This document shows, piece by piece, positions 37,397 to 44,986 of a stretch of 64,000 nt of DNA. A model generated the notes under the pieces. The model was not told the origin of the DNA, searched no databases, and saw only the letters and a program-made list of their open reading frames with translations. The DNA is from VRUE01 sp963720805. GTDB taxonomy: Bacteria > Actinomycetota > Thermoleophilia > Solirubrobacterales > 70-9. The stretch lies in the NCBI GenBank assembly GCA_963720805.1, contig CAVRGT010000003.1, positions 124,001 to 188,000 of the forward strand, written 5' to 3'. Each line of letters starts with the position of its first letter. The first letter of the stretch is position 1. A program made the position numbers and the translations under genes.

Positions 37397-38215
37397 ATGA
37401 ACGACGAGATGGATCTGCAGACCCTGCGGGAAGCGCAGTTGAAGACTTGGTCGGAGGGCGACTTCGCCGTGGTCGCGGCGGTGGTGGTGATGGTTTCCGA
37501 GGAACTGGTCGAAGCGCTCGACGTCGTTCCCGGAGAGCGTGTGCTCGATGTCGCCTGCGGCAGCGGCAACGCTGCGATCGCGGCGGCGCGGCGCACCTGG
37601 GGCAACGTGGTCGGCACCGACTTCGTCGCGGCCCTGCTCGCGCGGGCCCGCGAGCGCGCCGCCGCTGAGCGCCTCGACGTCGAGTTCGTCGAGGGCGACG
37701 CCGCCGAGCTTCCCTTCGGCGAAGGCGAGTTCGACGTGGTCACCTCCGTCTTCGGCGCGATGTTCGCGCCCGATCAGGGGCAGGCAGCGAACGAGCTGCT
37801 GCGCGTCTGCAAGCCGGGTGGGCGCATCGGCATGGCGAACTGGGTTCCCGACGGGCCAGTCAGCCAACTCTTCGGCATCGTCGCCAAACACGTGCCGCCG
37901 CCGCCAGGCTTCACGCCGCCGGTGCTCTGGGGGACCGAGGACCACGTCCGCGATCTCTTTGACGAAGGAGTCACGGACCTGCGCTTCGAGCGCAAGACCT
38001 CGCGCCAGCCGTTCCGCTCGATCGACCACTACATGGAGATCTTCCGCAACTACTTCGGCCCGATCAAGCTCGCCTTCGAGCGGGTCGGCCCCGACGGCGA
38101 AGCAGCCCTGGAGGCGGATCTACGCGAGCAGCTCGGCAAGTGCAACACGGCCGGCGACCGCGCCTTCGTGCTCGAACCCGAGTACCTACAGATAACCGCG
38201 GTGCGGTCGGGCTGA
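37397..38215 (+). CDS. SAM-dependent methyltransferase (class I)
   Basis: A 272-residue protein with the SAM-binding motif I VLDVACGSGNAAIAAARR near residue 48, then VVGTDFVAALLARARERA, VEGDAAELPFGEGEFDVVTS and LLRVCKPGGRIGMANW, the ubiE/COQ5-like pattern. AAAGGAGATATGCG precedes ATG 37397. The C-terminal third (HYMEIFRNYFGPIKLAFERV) is typical of the actinobacterial subgroup with unknown acceptor. The stop TGA is the first three bases of a family-4 repeat. Confidence 0.88.
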   Translation: MNDEMDLQTLREAQLKTWSEGDFAVVAAVVVMVSEELVEALDVVPGERVLDVACGSGNAAIAAARRTWGNVVGTDFVAALLARARERAAAERLDVEFVEGDAAELPFGEGEFDVVTSVFGAMFAPDQGQAANELLRVCKPGGRIGMANWVPDGPVSQLFGIVAKHVPPPPGFTPPVLWGTEDHVRDLFDEGVTDLRFERKTSRQPFRSIDHYMEIFRNYFGPIKLAFERVGPDGEAALEADLREQLGKCNTAGDRAFVLEPEYLQITAVRSG

Positions 38216-38292
38216 CCAAGCAGATCGGTGGACGCAGGGAGCGTGGCGTGCTCCGCACGCGAGCGACCGAGGACGCCGATATGCGCCGGTCA
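38213..38292. repeat. Family 4 repeat, full copy
   Basis: Eighty bases from TGACCAAGC to GCCGGTCA, so both ends read TGACC inward from their own strand. One TGA is the stop of the methyltransferase gene (plus), the other is the stop of the small membrane protein gene (minus). In reverse it aligns by eye along its whole length with 61771-61844 (shared CCGGCGCA, ATCGGCGTCCTCG, GTGCGGAGCAC, CTGCTTGGT). Confidence 0.8.
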
Positions 38293-38436
38293 GCTCGGCC
38301 GCAGGACGCGGATTGAGGCGCCGATGACCAGGATGCCGAAGAAGATCAGGCCGGCGACGCCGCCGCCCTGACCGAGCACGCTGTAGAAGACGGTCGTGGT
38401 CGCGAGGGCGAGAAAGAGTGTGATCACCATTCCCAT
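38290..38436 (-). CDS. 48-residue membrane protein
   Basis: A very short gene: MGMVITLFLALATTTVFYSV, then LGQGGGVAGLIFFGILVIGA and SIRVLRPS. It has two hydrophobic segments joined by a glycine turn, an arrangement seen in small actinobacterial membrane proteins. Codon choice is GC-rich as in neighbours. Start ATG 38436 was chosen. Its stop overlaps a family-4 repeat, and trpA ends 37 bases upstream (38473), so it may be the last cistron of the trp array. Function unknown. Confidence 0.6.
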   Translation of the reverse strand: MGMVITLFLALATTTVFYSVLGQGGGVAGLIFFGILVIGASIRVLRPS

Positions 38437-38472
38437 GCGGCGCGCATCCTATCCATTCGGGCGGTTGCGGTC

Positions 38473-39278
38473 TCAGCCCGCGAGCGCGGCGCGAGAATCT
38501 CGCAGGAAGCTGCCGACGGCCTCTGCCGCCGCATCCGGCCCACTCGCCTCGCCGGCGGCCCTGACGAGTCGACTGCCGACAATGACGCCGTCGGCGACCG
38601 CGCCGACCCGTGCCGCCTGTTCTGGAGTCCCGATGCCAAAGCCAACGGCCACCGGGACCTCCGCATCGGCCTTGGTGGCTACAACCAGATCGTTCAGCTC
38701 CGGCGGAAGCTCCTCGCGCTCACCGGTGGTGCCCACGGTCGAGACGACGTAGACGAATCCCTGCGCCGCCGCGCAGATCCGCGCCCGCCGCTCGGCCGGC
38801 GTAGTCGGCGCCACCAACGGCACCAGCGCCAACCCCACGGCCGCAAACGCCTCCCGCACCGGCTCTGCTTCCTCCAGCGGCAGATCAGGCACGATCGCCC
38901 CCGCGGCCCCGACCCCAAGCGCCTTCTCGGCAAACGCCGCGGCCCCCCCGTGCGCCAGGACCATGTTGGAGTAGACCATGAAGACCACCGGCACCCGCCC
39001 GGAAATCAGCTCGCAGATCTCCAGCGCCGTCTCGAGAGTCGCCCCCGCCTCCAGCGCGGCAGTCGCCGCGGCATGAATCGTTGGCCCATCCGCCAGCGGA
39101 TCGGAAAACGGCACCCCAAGCTCAACCAGATCGGCCCCGGACTCCGCATAAGCCTCAGCCACCGCGCGCGAAGTCTCCGCATCGGGATACCCGGCCATCA
39201 TGTACGGCATCAACGCCGCCCGACCTTCGTTCTTGGCGTGCTGGAATGCTGCCGCGACTGTCTCTCGACCCCCGTCAC
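38473..39278 (-). CDS. trpA: Tryptophan synthase alpha chain, N-terminal single-base shift
   Basis: TrpA splits indole-3-glycerol phosphate to indole and glyceraldehyde-3-P. The in-frame body from 39213 on reads MPYMMAGYPDAETS, then LVELGVPFSDPLADGPTI with the catalytic Glu and Asp, VVFMVYSNMV, and GFGIGTPEQA at the phosphate site. The preceding codons (VAAAFQHAKNEGRAAL) are also coding but have no start in frame. GTG at 39278, ten bases after the trpB stop, would give MTGVER and then needs one added base near 39258-39262. A lost base is the simplest reading; otherwise TTG 39213 makes a shortened protein. Confidence 0.92.
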
Positions 39279-39287
39279 AGTCTCGCC

Positions 39288-40457
39288 TCAGGCACCAGTT
39301 CGCTCCATCACCTCAGCCAGGTCCTTGTCGCCGCGCCCCGAGAGACAGAGCACGTCGTAACCGTCGCCGCTTCCACCGTTCTCCAAGAACCAGGCAATCG
39401 CGTGCGATGACTCGAGCGCCGGGATGATTCCCTCGAGCTTGCAGAGCTCAGCGAATGCCGCAAGCGCCTGCGCATCGGTGACCGAGAAGTAGCTCGCCCG
39501 GCCGCGTATCGCGCAGGTGCGCGTGCTCGGGGCCGACGCCGGGATAGTCGAGCCCGGCCGAGACCGAGTGCGCCTCGAGGATCTGGCCCTCGGGTCGGCG
39601 ATCACCGAGGAGAGCGAGCCGTGCAGGACGCCGGTGCTGCCCGTGCCGAGCGAGGCGCCGTGGCGATCGGTGTCGAGACCCTCCCCCGCCGCCTCGACCC
39701 CGATCAGGGCGACCTCGGCATCGTCGATGAAGGGCGTGAAGATCCCGATCGAGTTGGAGCCGCCGCCGACGCAGGCGATCACACGGGCGGGAAGCGCGCC
39801 CTCGGCAGCGAGCGCCTGCTCACGCGCCTCCTCGCCGATCACCCACTGCAGATCGCGCACCAGGGCCGGGTAGGGCGCCGGACCGACGGCGGAGCCGATC
39901 ACGTAGTGGGTGGTCTCGACGTTGGCGACCCAGTCGCGGATCGCGGCGCTGACCGCCTCCTTCAGCGTCCGCGCCCCAGCCTCGACCGGCACCACCTCGG
40001 CCCCGAGCAGGCCCATCCGCTCGACGTTGGGCCGCTGGCGGCGGATGTCCTCCGAGCCCATGTAGACGACGCACTCCAGCCCGAGCAGGGCGCAGGCGGT
40101 GGCGGTGGCGACGCCGTGCTGGCCGGCGCCGGTCTCGGCGATCACGCGTGGCTTGCCCATCCGCTCGGCGAGCAATGCCTGGCCGATCGCGTTGTTGATC
40201 TTGTGGGCGCCGGTGTGGGCGAGGTCCTCGCGCTTGAGGTAGACGCGCCGGCCCGCCCGCGCCGAGAGGCGATCGGCGAGGTAGAGCGGCGTCGGGCGGC
40301 CGATGAAATCGCGATGCAGATGTTTGAGGCGCCGGTTGAAGGCCGGGTCCTCGCGCGCCTCGGCCCAGGCGGCGCTCAGCTCATCGAGCGCCGCGATCAG
40401 GGTCTCGGGCACGTAGCGGCCCCCGTAGGGGCCAAATCTCTCCTCGACGGCGCTCAT
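39288..40457 (-). CDS. trpB: Tryptophan synthase beta chain with a compensated frameshift
   Basis: TrpB condenses indole with serine on PLP. The 389-residue protein has the PLP lysine at K86 in HTGAHKINNA and the phosphate loop GGGSNSIG at 231-238. Residues 290-318 are out of register (an Arg/Ser-rich run). If one base is added near 39592 and one removed near 39504, they become the normal family sequence (EGQILEAHSVSAGLDYPGV, then GPEHAHLRD). Both shifts cancel, so the frame stays open. If real, the enzyme would lack part of the indole tunnel and COMM region; error is likelier. It overlaps trpF by four bases. Confidence 0.94.
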   Translation of the reverse strand: MSAVEERFGPYGGRYVPETLIAALDELSAAWAEAREDPAFNRRLKHLHRDFIGRPTPLYLADRLSARAGRRVYLKREDLAHTGAHKINNAIGQALLAERMGKPRVIAETGAGQHGVATATACALLGLECVVYMGSEDIRRQRPNVERMGLLGAEVVPVEAGARTLKEAVSAAIRDWVANVETTHYVIGSAVGPAPYPALVRDLQWVIGEEAREQALAAEGALPARVIACVGGGSNSIGIFTPFIDDAEVALIGVEAAGEGLDTDRHGASLGTGSTGVLHGSLSSVIADPRARSSRRTRSRPGSTIPASAPSTRTCAIRGRASYFSVTDAQALAAFAELCKLEGIIPALESSHAIAWFLENGGSGDGYDVLCLSGRGDKDLAEVMERTGA

Positions 40458-41089
40458 GCCGAGGGGACGCTAGCTACACCGGCCGCCTCGAAGAAGGCAG
40501 CCATCGCCGCGTGGTCCTTGCGCCCGGGCTCCGCCTCGACTCCGCTCGCCACGTCGACCGCAAACGGGTGCGTGACCGCGATCGCTTCGGCGACGTTGTC
40601 GGGCCGCAAGCCTCCGGCGACGATCGCCGGAATCTCGGAACGCCGCTCGCGCAGCAGCCCCCAGTCAAAGCTTTCGCCAGTCCCTCCCCAGAGCCCCCTG
40701 CCGCGCCGATCGAAAAGATGGAAGTCAGTCCGAAACACCTCTGCCCCATGCACCTCGGCCCCACTGGACACATGGATCGCCTTGATCACCTTGACCCCCG
40801 TCCGCCGCGCCACCTCAGCGCAGAACTGAGGCCCCTCGGCCCCGTTCAGCTGCACCATCGTCAACCCGGCCCCCTCGACGGCCTTGGCGACGTCCTCCAA
40901 CTCCGGATTGACAAAGACCCCCACAACCTCGCACTTGCGCCGAAACGCGGCACAAATCGCCGCCGCTTCGTCAGCCGGACAGGCCCGGGGACTCTTGTCG
41001 TAATGAATCAGCCCGATCGCCCAAGCCCCAAGCAGCACCGCCTCGGCGGCGTCGTCCAGGTTCGTGATCCCACAAATCTTCACGCGCAT
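40454..41089 (-). CDS. trpF: Phosphoribosylanthranilate isomerase
   Basis: TrpF converts phosphoribosylanthranilate to CdRP in tryptophan synthesis. The 211-residue TIM barrel begins MRVKICGITNLDDA with the catalytic Cys at residue 6, then VGVFVNPELE, VQLNGAE, and IVAGGLRPDNVAEAI with the phosphate loop VDVASGVE. ATG 41089 is the normal start; the frame stays open upstream through a family-2 palindrome but that part is not coding. It overlaps trpB by four bases. Confidence 0.95.
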   Translation of the reverse strand: MRVKICGITNLDDAAEAVLLGAWAIGLIHYDKSPRACPADEAAAICAAFRRKCEVVGVFVNPELEDVAKAVEGAGLTMVQLNGAEGPQFCAEVARRTGVKVIKAIHVSSGAEVHGAEVFRTDFHLFDRRGRGLWGGTGESFDWGLLRERRSEIPAIVAGGLRPDNVAEAIAVTHPFAVDVASGVEAEPGRKDHAAMAAFFEAAGVASVPSA

Positions 41090-41140
41090 ACGCCTCAGGG
41101 TACGCGAGCAGCCGGCGCGGCAATCCGCGCGAGTCAGGAG

Positions 41141-41214
41141 AGCGTCGGGAGGCGCTTCCCAAAACACTCCAGCGAGGCTCCCGCCGAGCGTTTTGGGAAG
41201 CGCCTCCCGACGCT
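41141..41214. repeat. Family 2 palindrome, copy B
   Basis: Twenty-five-base perfect arms (41141-41165 with 41190-41214) starting AGCGTCGGGAGGCGCTTCCC and closing with AAAAC/GTTTT. The 24-base loop ACTCCAGCGAGGCTCCCGCC plus GAGC is nearly identical to the other three copies; the outer arm is unique. It lies between htrA and trpF within the trp array. Confidence 0.9.
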
Positions 41215-41228
41215 TTGCCGCCCCGCGC

Positions 41229-42446
41229 CTATTCCGCCGACTTCGGCCGCACCCCGAGCGTGACCGTGACGTGCTTCGTTTCGTTGTCGCCACGCAAGAC
41301 GGTCAGTTCCATCTTTTCGCCCGGCTGCGCGCCGTTGACCGCGTCGACCACTTCTTCCATCGAGTCGACCGGCTTGCCGTCGACTTCGGTGATGATGTCG
41401 CCGCCGAGATCGACTTTGACGCCTTCGATCGTCGCTTCGGTGTCGCCGCCTTCGATGCCCGCCTTGTCGGCCGGGCTGCCTTTGACCACTTCGTTGACGA
41501 GGACGCCTTTTTCGACCGGCAGTTTCAGCGCCTTCGCCAGCGCCGGGGTGACACTGCCACCGCTGATGCCGATGTAAGCGTGCTCGACCTTGCCGTGGGC
41601 TTCGAGTTGTTCGACCACTTCGCGGGCGGTGTTGATCGGCACCGCGAAGCCGATTCCAACGTTGCCGTCACCGCTGCCGCCGGTCTGGATCTGGGAGTTG
41701 ATCCCGATCACGTTGCCTTCGGAGTCGATCAAGGGCCCACCCGAGTTGCCGGGGTTGATCGCCGCATCGGTCTGGATCACGTGCGAGATCGAGAAGCCGT
41801 TGGGGGCCTGGATCTGGCGCTGCAAAGCGGAGACGATGCCAGCCGTGACCGTGCGGTCGAGCCCGAAGGGATTGCCGATCGCGACCACCGGGTCGCCGAC
41901 CTGCAACCTGGCGGAGTTGCCGAGCGTGAGCGGGTGCTGTTGGTCGGCGGGAACGTCGACCTTGAGCAGAGCGACGTCGGTCGCCGGATCGGCCCCGACC
42001 ACTTCGGCTTCGTGCTCGGTATCGGAGGAGCCCAACCGGACCTCGACCTTGGTTGCACCTTCGACCACGTGGTTGTTGGTGATGATGTGGCCTTCGTTGT
42101 CGATCAGGAAGCCCGAGCCGGTGGCGATGCCGCCACCGCGCGATTCTTCTTCGCCGCCGAACGGGCTGAGCGGCGCCGAGGATTCTTCAGCGGGCTCGGT
42201 CGATTCGATGAAGGCAACTCCCGGTCCGTCGCTGCGGTAGATCTGGTTGACCGTGCTCGGGACATCGCTGCTTTCGGTGTTGGCGACGGGAGCACTGCTG
42301 AGCGGCGCCGCGATCGTCGTCGTGGTGTTGTGGCCGGTATCGAGCAAACCGGCCGCAACGGCGATACCACCAACAACCGCGACCACGGCGCCGCCGAGCA
42401 GTGCCGAACCGAACGATGTGCGAAAGAAGCGACGCATTGGGGGCAC
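41229..42446 (-). CDS. HtrA/DegP-type membrane-anchored serine protease
   Basis: A 405-residue trypsin-like protease with one N-terminal membrane segment (about 14-35, SALLGGAVVAVVGGIAVAAG) and the active domain outside. The triad is H126 (TNNHVVEG), D157 (DVALLKV) and S235 (GNSGGPL). A PDZ domain follows from about residue 310 (KGVLVNEVVKGSPADKAGIE). It degrades or refolds damaged envelope proteins. It sits between trpC and trpF in an otherwise all-tryptophan run. Confidence 0.95.
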   Translation of the reverse strand: MPPMRRFFRTSFGSALLGGAVVAVVGGIAVAAGLLDTGHNTTTTIAAPLSSAPVANTESSDVPSTVNQIYRSDGPGVAFIESTEPAEESSAPLSPFGGEEESRGGGIATGSGFLIDNEGHIITNNHVVEGATKVEVRLGSSDTEHEAEVVGADPATDVALLKVDVPADQQHPLTLGNSARLQVGDPVVAIGNPFGLDRTVTAGIVSALQRQIQAPNGFSISHVIQTDAAINPGNSGGPLIDSEGNVIGINSQIQTGGSGDGNVGIGFAVPINTAREVVEQLEAHGKVEHAYIGISGGSVTPALAKALKLPVEKGVLVNEVVKGSPADKAGIEGGDTEATIEGVKVDLGGDIITEVDGKPVDSMEEVVDAVNGAQPGEKMELTVLRGDNETKHVTVTLGVRPKSAE

Positions 42447-42509
42447 TGTAGGAGGCCTCTCTCAGCGCTACCTAAACGAGCCTCAAACCGGGCTTAAATT
42501 CCGGATCGC

Positions 42510-43316
42510 TCAGGGCAGGCGATGCTCGCGGGTGCCGTCGTCGGTACCGGTCAGCTCCCGAGTCTTCGCCTCGGGGTCGGGCGCGCTCATCAGGGCGCCA
42601 CCGATCAGCACGGCGTCAACCCCGACACGGTCGAGTTCCTCGAGCTCCTCGCGCGAGGAGATGCCGCTCTCGGCAACGACGGTCTTGCCCGCCGGCACGT
42701 CGGTGATCAGCTCATACGTGGTCGAGACGTCGACCGTGCCCGTGTCGAGATTGCGGTTGTTGATCCCGATCACGTCGGCGTCGAGCTCGAGCGCTCGCTG
42801 CAGCTCCTCGGCATCGTGGACCTCAACCAGGCAGTCGAGGTCGAGGCCCCGTGCCATCTCATACATCTCGCCCAACTCGCGATCGGAAAGCGCGCGAACG
42901 ATCAGCAGTACCGCGTCGGCGCCGTTGACCGCCGCCTCGTAGAGCTGGTAGGGGTCGACGATGAAGTCCTTGCGCAGGATCGGCAGGTCGCAGGCGGCCA
43001 TCGCGGCGCGCAGGTCGTCGAGCGAGCCGCCGAAGTGGCGCTCGTCGGTGAGCACCGAGAGCGCCGCCGCGCCACCGCGCTCGTAGGCCTGGACCTGCGC
43101 CGCCACGTCGGCGTCGACGGCGATCCCGCCGACGCTGGGCGAGCGCCGCTTGAACTCGGCGATCAGCGACAGCCCCGGGCGCACCAGCGCCTCGCTGAAG
43201 GGGCGGTCCTCGCCGCGCGCGGAAAGGCGCGACTCGAGGTCCGCCTGCGGAACCTGCCCGCGGCGTGTGTGGACTCCCTCCCGTGCTACCGAGATCAGCT
43301 GCTCGATCATTGCCAC
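42510..43316 (-). CDS. trpC: Indole-3-glycerol phosphate synthase
   Basis: TrpC closes the indole ring from CdRP. The 268-residue TIM barrel has LIAEFKRRSPSVGGI with the catalytic Lys, ALSVLTDERHFGGSLDDL, PILRKDFIVDPYQLYEA, and DVIGINNRNLDTGTVD then VAESGISSREELEEL near the end. It follows trpD by 14 bases. The C-terminus is a short charged tail. Confidence 0.96.
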   Translation of the reverse strand: MAMIEQLISVAREGVHTRRGQVPQADLESRLSARGEDRPFSEALVRPGLSLIAEFKRRSPSVGGIAVDADVAAQVQAYERGGAAALSVLTDERHFGGSLDDLRAAMAACDLPILRKDFIVDPYQLYEAAVNGADAVLLIVRALSDRELGEMYEMARGLDLDCLVEVHDAEELQRALELDADVIGINNRNLDTGTVDVSTTYELITDVPAGKTVVAESGISSREELEELDRVGVDAVLIGGALMSAPDPEAKTRELTGTDDGTREHRLP

Positions 43317-43330
43317 TTGCCTGGCGAAGC

Positions 43331-44359
43331 CTAGACGGCGGCGGAGCCGGTCGCCTCGATCAGCTGTCCCAGCAACTCGGCTGCCGCGCCGGAATCGATT
43401 GCGACGGCCGCCCGCTCCACCCCTGCCGCGAGGGTCTCGGCACCGTCGCCGACGTAGATCGCGGCACCGGCGTTGAGCAGGACGAGGTCACGGCGGGGCC
43501 CCAGCTCGCCCGCGAGCACGCCGCGCGAGGCGGCCGCGTTCTGTTCCGGGGTGCCGCCCGCGACGTCCTTCAACTCGGCGCCCGCCAAGCCGAAGTCGCT
43601 CGCCTCAACGTAGTGCTCCTCGGTGCGCCCGTCGCGGACCTCGATCACCCGGGTGCGGGCGGTAATCGAGAGCTCGTCGACGCCGTCCTCAGCCGAGACG
43701 ACCATCGCCCGCTCGCTGCCGAGGCCGACCAGCGCCTCGGCGATCGTCTCCTGGTAGTGGCGATCGGAGACGCCCAGCAGCTGGCGCTGCGCTCCCGCCG
43801 GGTTGGTCAGCGGCCCGAGGAAGTTGAAGATCGTGCGCACGCCGAGCTGCTTGCGCACCGGCACCACGTGCGCCATCGCCTTGTGGTGGCGGGGCGCGAA
43901 CATGAAGCCGAAGCCGACCTCGTCGATGCAGCGGCCAACCTGCTCGGGCTCGAGCTCGATGTTGACGCCAAGCGCCTCGAGCAGGTCGGCCGAGCCGCAC
44001 TTGCTCGTCGCCGAGCGGTTGCCGTGCTTGGCGACCGCGCAGCCCGCCGCGGCGGCGACCAGCGCGGCGGTGGTCGAGACATTGAAGGTCGAGGGGCCGC
44101 CGCCGGTCCCGGCGGTGTCGACGAGATCGGTGCGGGTCGTGTTGACCGGCGTCGAGAGCGCCCGCATCGTGCGGGCCAGGCCGACCAGCTCGGGCACGGT
44201 CTCGCCCTTGGCCCGCAGCGCGATCAAGAAGGCCGCAGTCTGCACCTCGCTGCTGCGTCCCTCCATGATCTCGGCCAGCACCGTAGCCGCGTGGTCAGCG
44301 GTCAGGTGATCCCCCGCGCAGACCGCATCAATCGCCCTGGTCACCACGTCGTTCGTCAT
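43331..44359 (-). CDS. trpD: Anthranilate phosphoribosyltransferase
   Basis: TrpD attaches phosphoribose to anthranilate. The 342-residue protein has the PRPP loop DTAGTGGGPSTFNVSTTAAL (the more usual Asp of GTGGD is Gly here), then VAKHGNRSATSKCGSADLLE, and FMFAPRHHKAMAHVVPVRKQ with the anthranilate-binding region. Length is normal. It lies between trpG and trpC; a short hairpin precedes it. Confidence 0.95.
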   Translation of the reverse strand: MTNDVVTRAIDAVCAGDHLTADHAATVLAEIMEGRSSEVQTAAFLIALRAKGETVPELVGLARTMRALSTPVNTTRTDLVDTAGTGGGPSTFNVSTTAALVAAAAGCAVAKHGNRSATSKCGSADLLEALGVNIELEPEQVGRCIDEVGFGFMFAPRHHKAMAHVVPVRKQLGVRTIFNFLGPLTNPAGAQRQLLGVSDRHYQETIAEALVGLGSERAMVVSAEDGVDELSITARTRVIEVRDGRTEEHYVEASDFGLAGAELKDVAGGTPEQNAAASRGVLAGELGPRRDLVLLNAGAAIYVGDGAETLAAGVERAAVAIDSGAAAELLGQLIEATGSAAV

Positions 44360-44368
44360 GCCTGCCCG

Positions 44369-44415
44369 TTCCGGTGCGCCTTATGCACCGTCGGCGAGCA
44401 AAAAGCGCACCGGAA
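44369..44415. repeat. Hairpin in the trpG-trpD gap
   Basis: TTCCGGTGCGC (44369-44379) is exactly complementary to GCGCACCGGAA (44405-44415) with a 25-base loop. It fills the 58-base gap between trpG and trpD. No leader peptide with Trp codons is present, so a classical attenuator is unlikely. Confidence 0.45.
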
Positions 44416-44417
44416 GC

Positions 44418-44984
44418 TCATCGCTGGTCCGCCAGGAAGTTCGCTAGGAGGTGTTTGCCTTGGGGGGTGAGGACCGACTCGGGGTGGAACTGGACGCCCT
44501 CGGCGGGCAGCTCGCGGTGGCGGGCGCCCATCACCACGTCGCCGAGGCGGGCGCTGGTCTCGAGCACGTCGGGCAGGTCCGGATCTGCCACCAGTGAGTG
44601 GTAGCGGCCGGCGACGAAGGGACTGGACAGGCCGGCGAAGATCGTGCGGCCGTCGTGCTCGATCTCGGCGTCCTTGCCGTGGATCGGCTCGCCCTGGACG
44701 GTGCGCCCGCCGAAGGCCTCGACCAGCGATTGGTGGCCAAGGCAGACGCCGAGGACCGGTGTGCCGGCCTCGGCAAAGCGGCGGATCGCCTCTTTGGAGA
44801 TGCCGGCCTCGGCAGGCGTGCAGGGGCCGGGAGAGACGACGAGGCGATCGAGATCGCGTTCGAGCAACTCGTTGACCGTGGCCTTGTCGTTGCGCACGAC
44901 CTCGAGCTCGGCGCCGAGCTCACCCAGGTACTGGACCAGGTTGTAGGTGAAGGAGTCGTAGTTGTCGATCACCAGCACGCGCAT
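44418..44984 (-). CDS. trpG: Anthranilate synthase glutaminase component
   Basis: TrpG supplies ammonia from glutamine to TrpE. The 188-residue class I amidotransferase begins MRVLVIDNYDSFTYNLVQYL; the oxyanion region is VVSPGPCTPAEAG, the nucleophile is in GVCLGHQSLVEAFGG, and the His/Glu pair is in VQFHPESVLT. ATG 44984 was chosen; a TTG four codons earlier overlaps trpE. It may also serve folate synthesis as PabA, which cannot be excluded. Confidence 0.95.
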   Translation of the reverse strand: MRVLVIDNYDSFTYNLVQYLGELGAELEVVRNDKATVNELLERDLDRLVVSPGPCTPAEAGISKEAIRRFAEAGTPVLGVCLGHQSLVEAFGGRTVQGEPIHGKDAEIEHDGRTIFAGLSSPFVAGRYHSLVADPDLPDVLETSARLGDVVMGARHRELPAEGVQFHPESVLTPQGKHLLANFLADQR

Positions 44985-44986
44985 GC

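Noticed and set aside
38213..38292. A tRNA or small structured RNA gene
   Set aside because: No cloverleaf or TTC-loop pattern; the sequence is a member of a dispersed repeat.
44369..44415. Tryptophan attenuator in the trpG-trpD gap
   Set aside because: There is a hairpin but no leader peptide with Trp codons and no T-run, and it lies in the middle of the array, not ahead of trpE.
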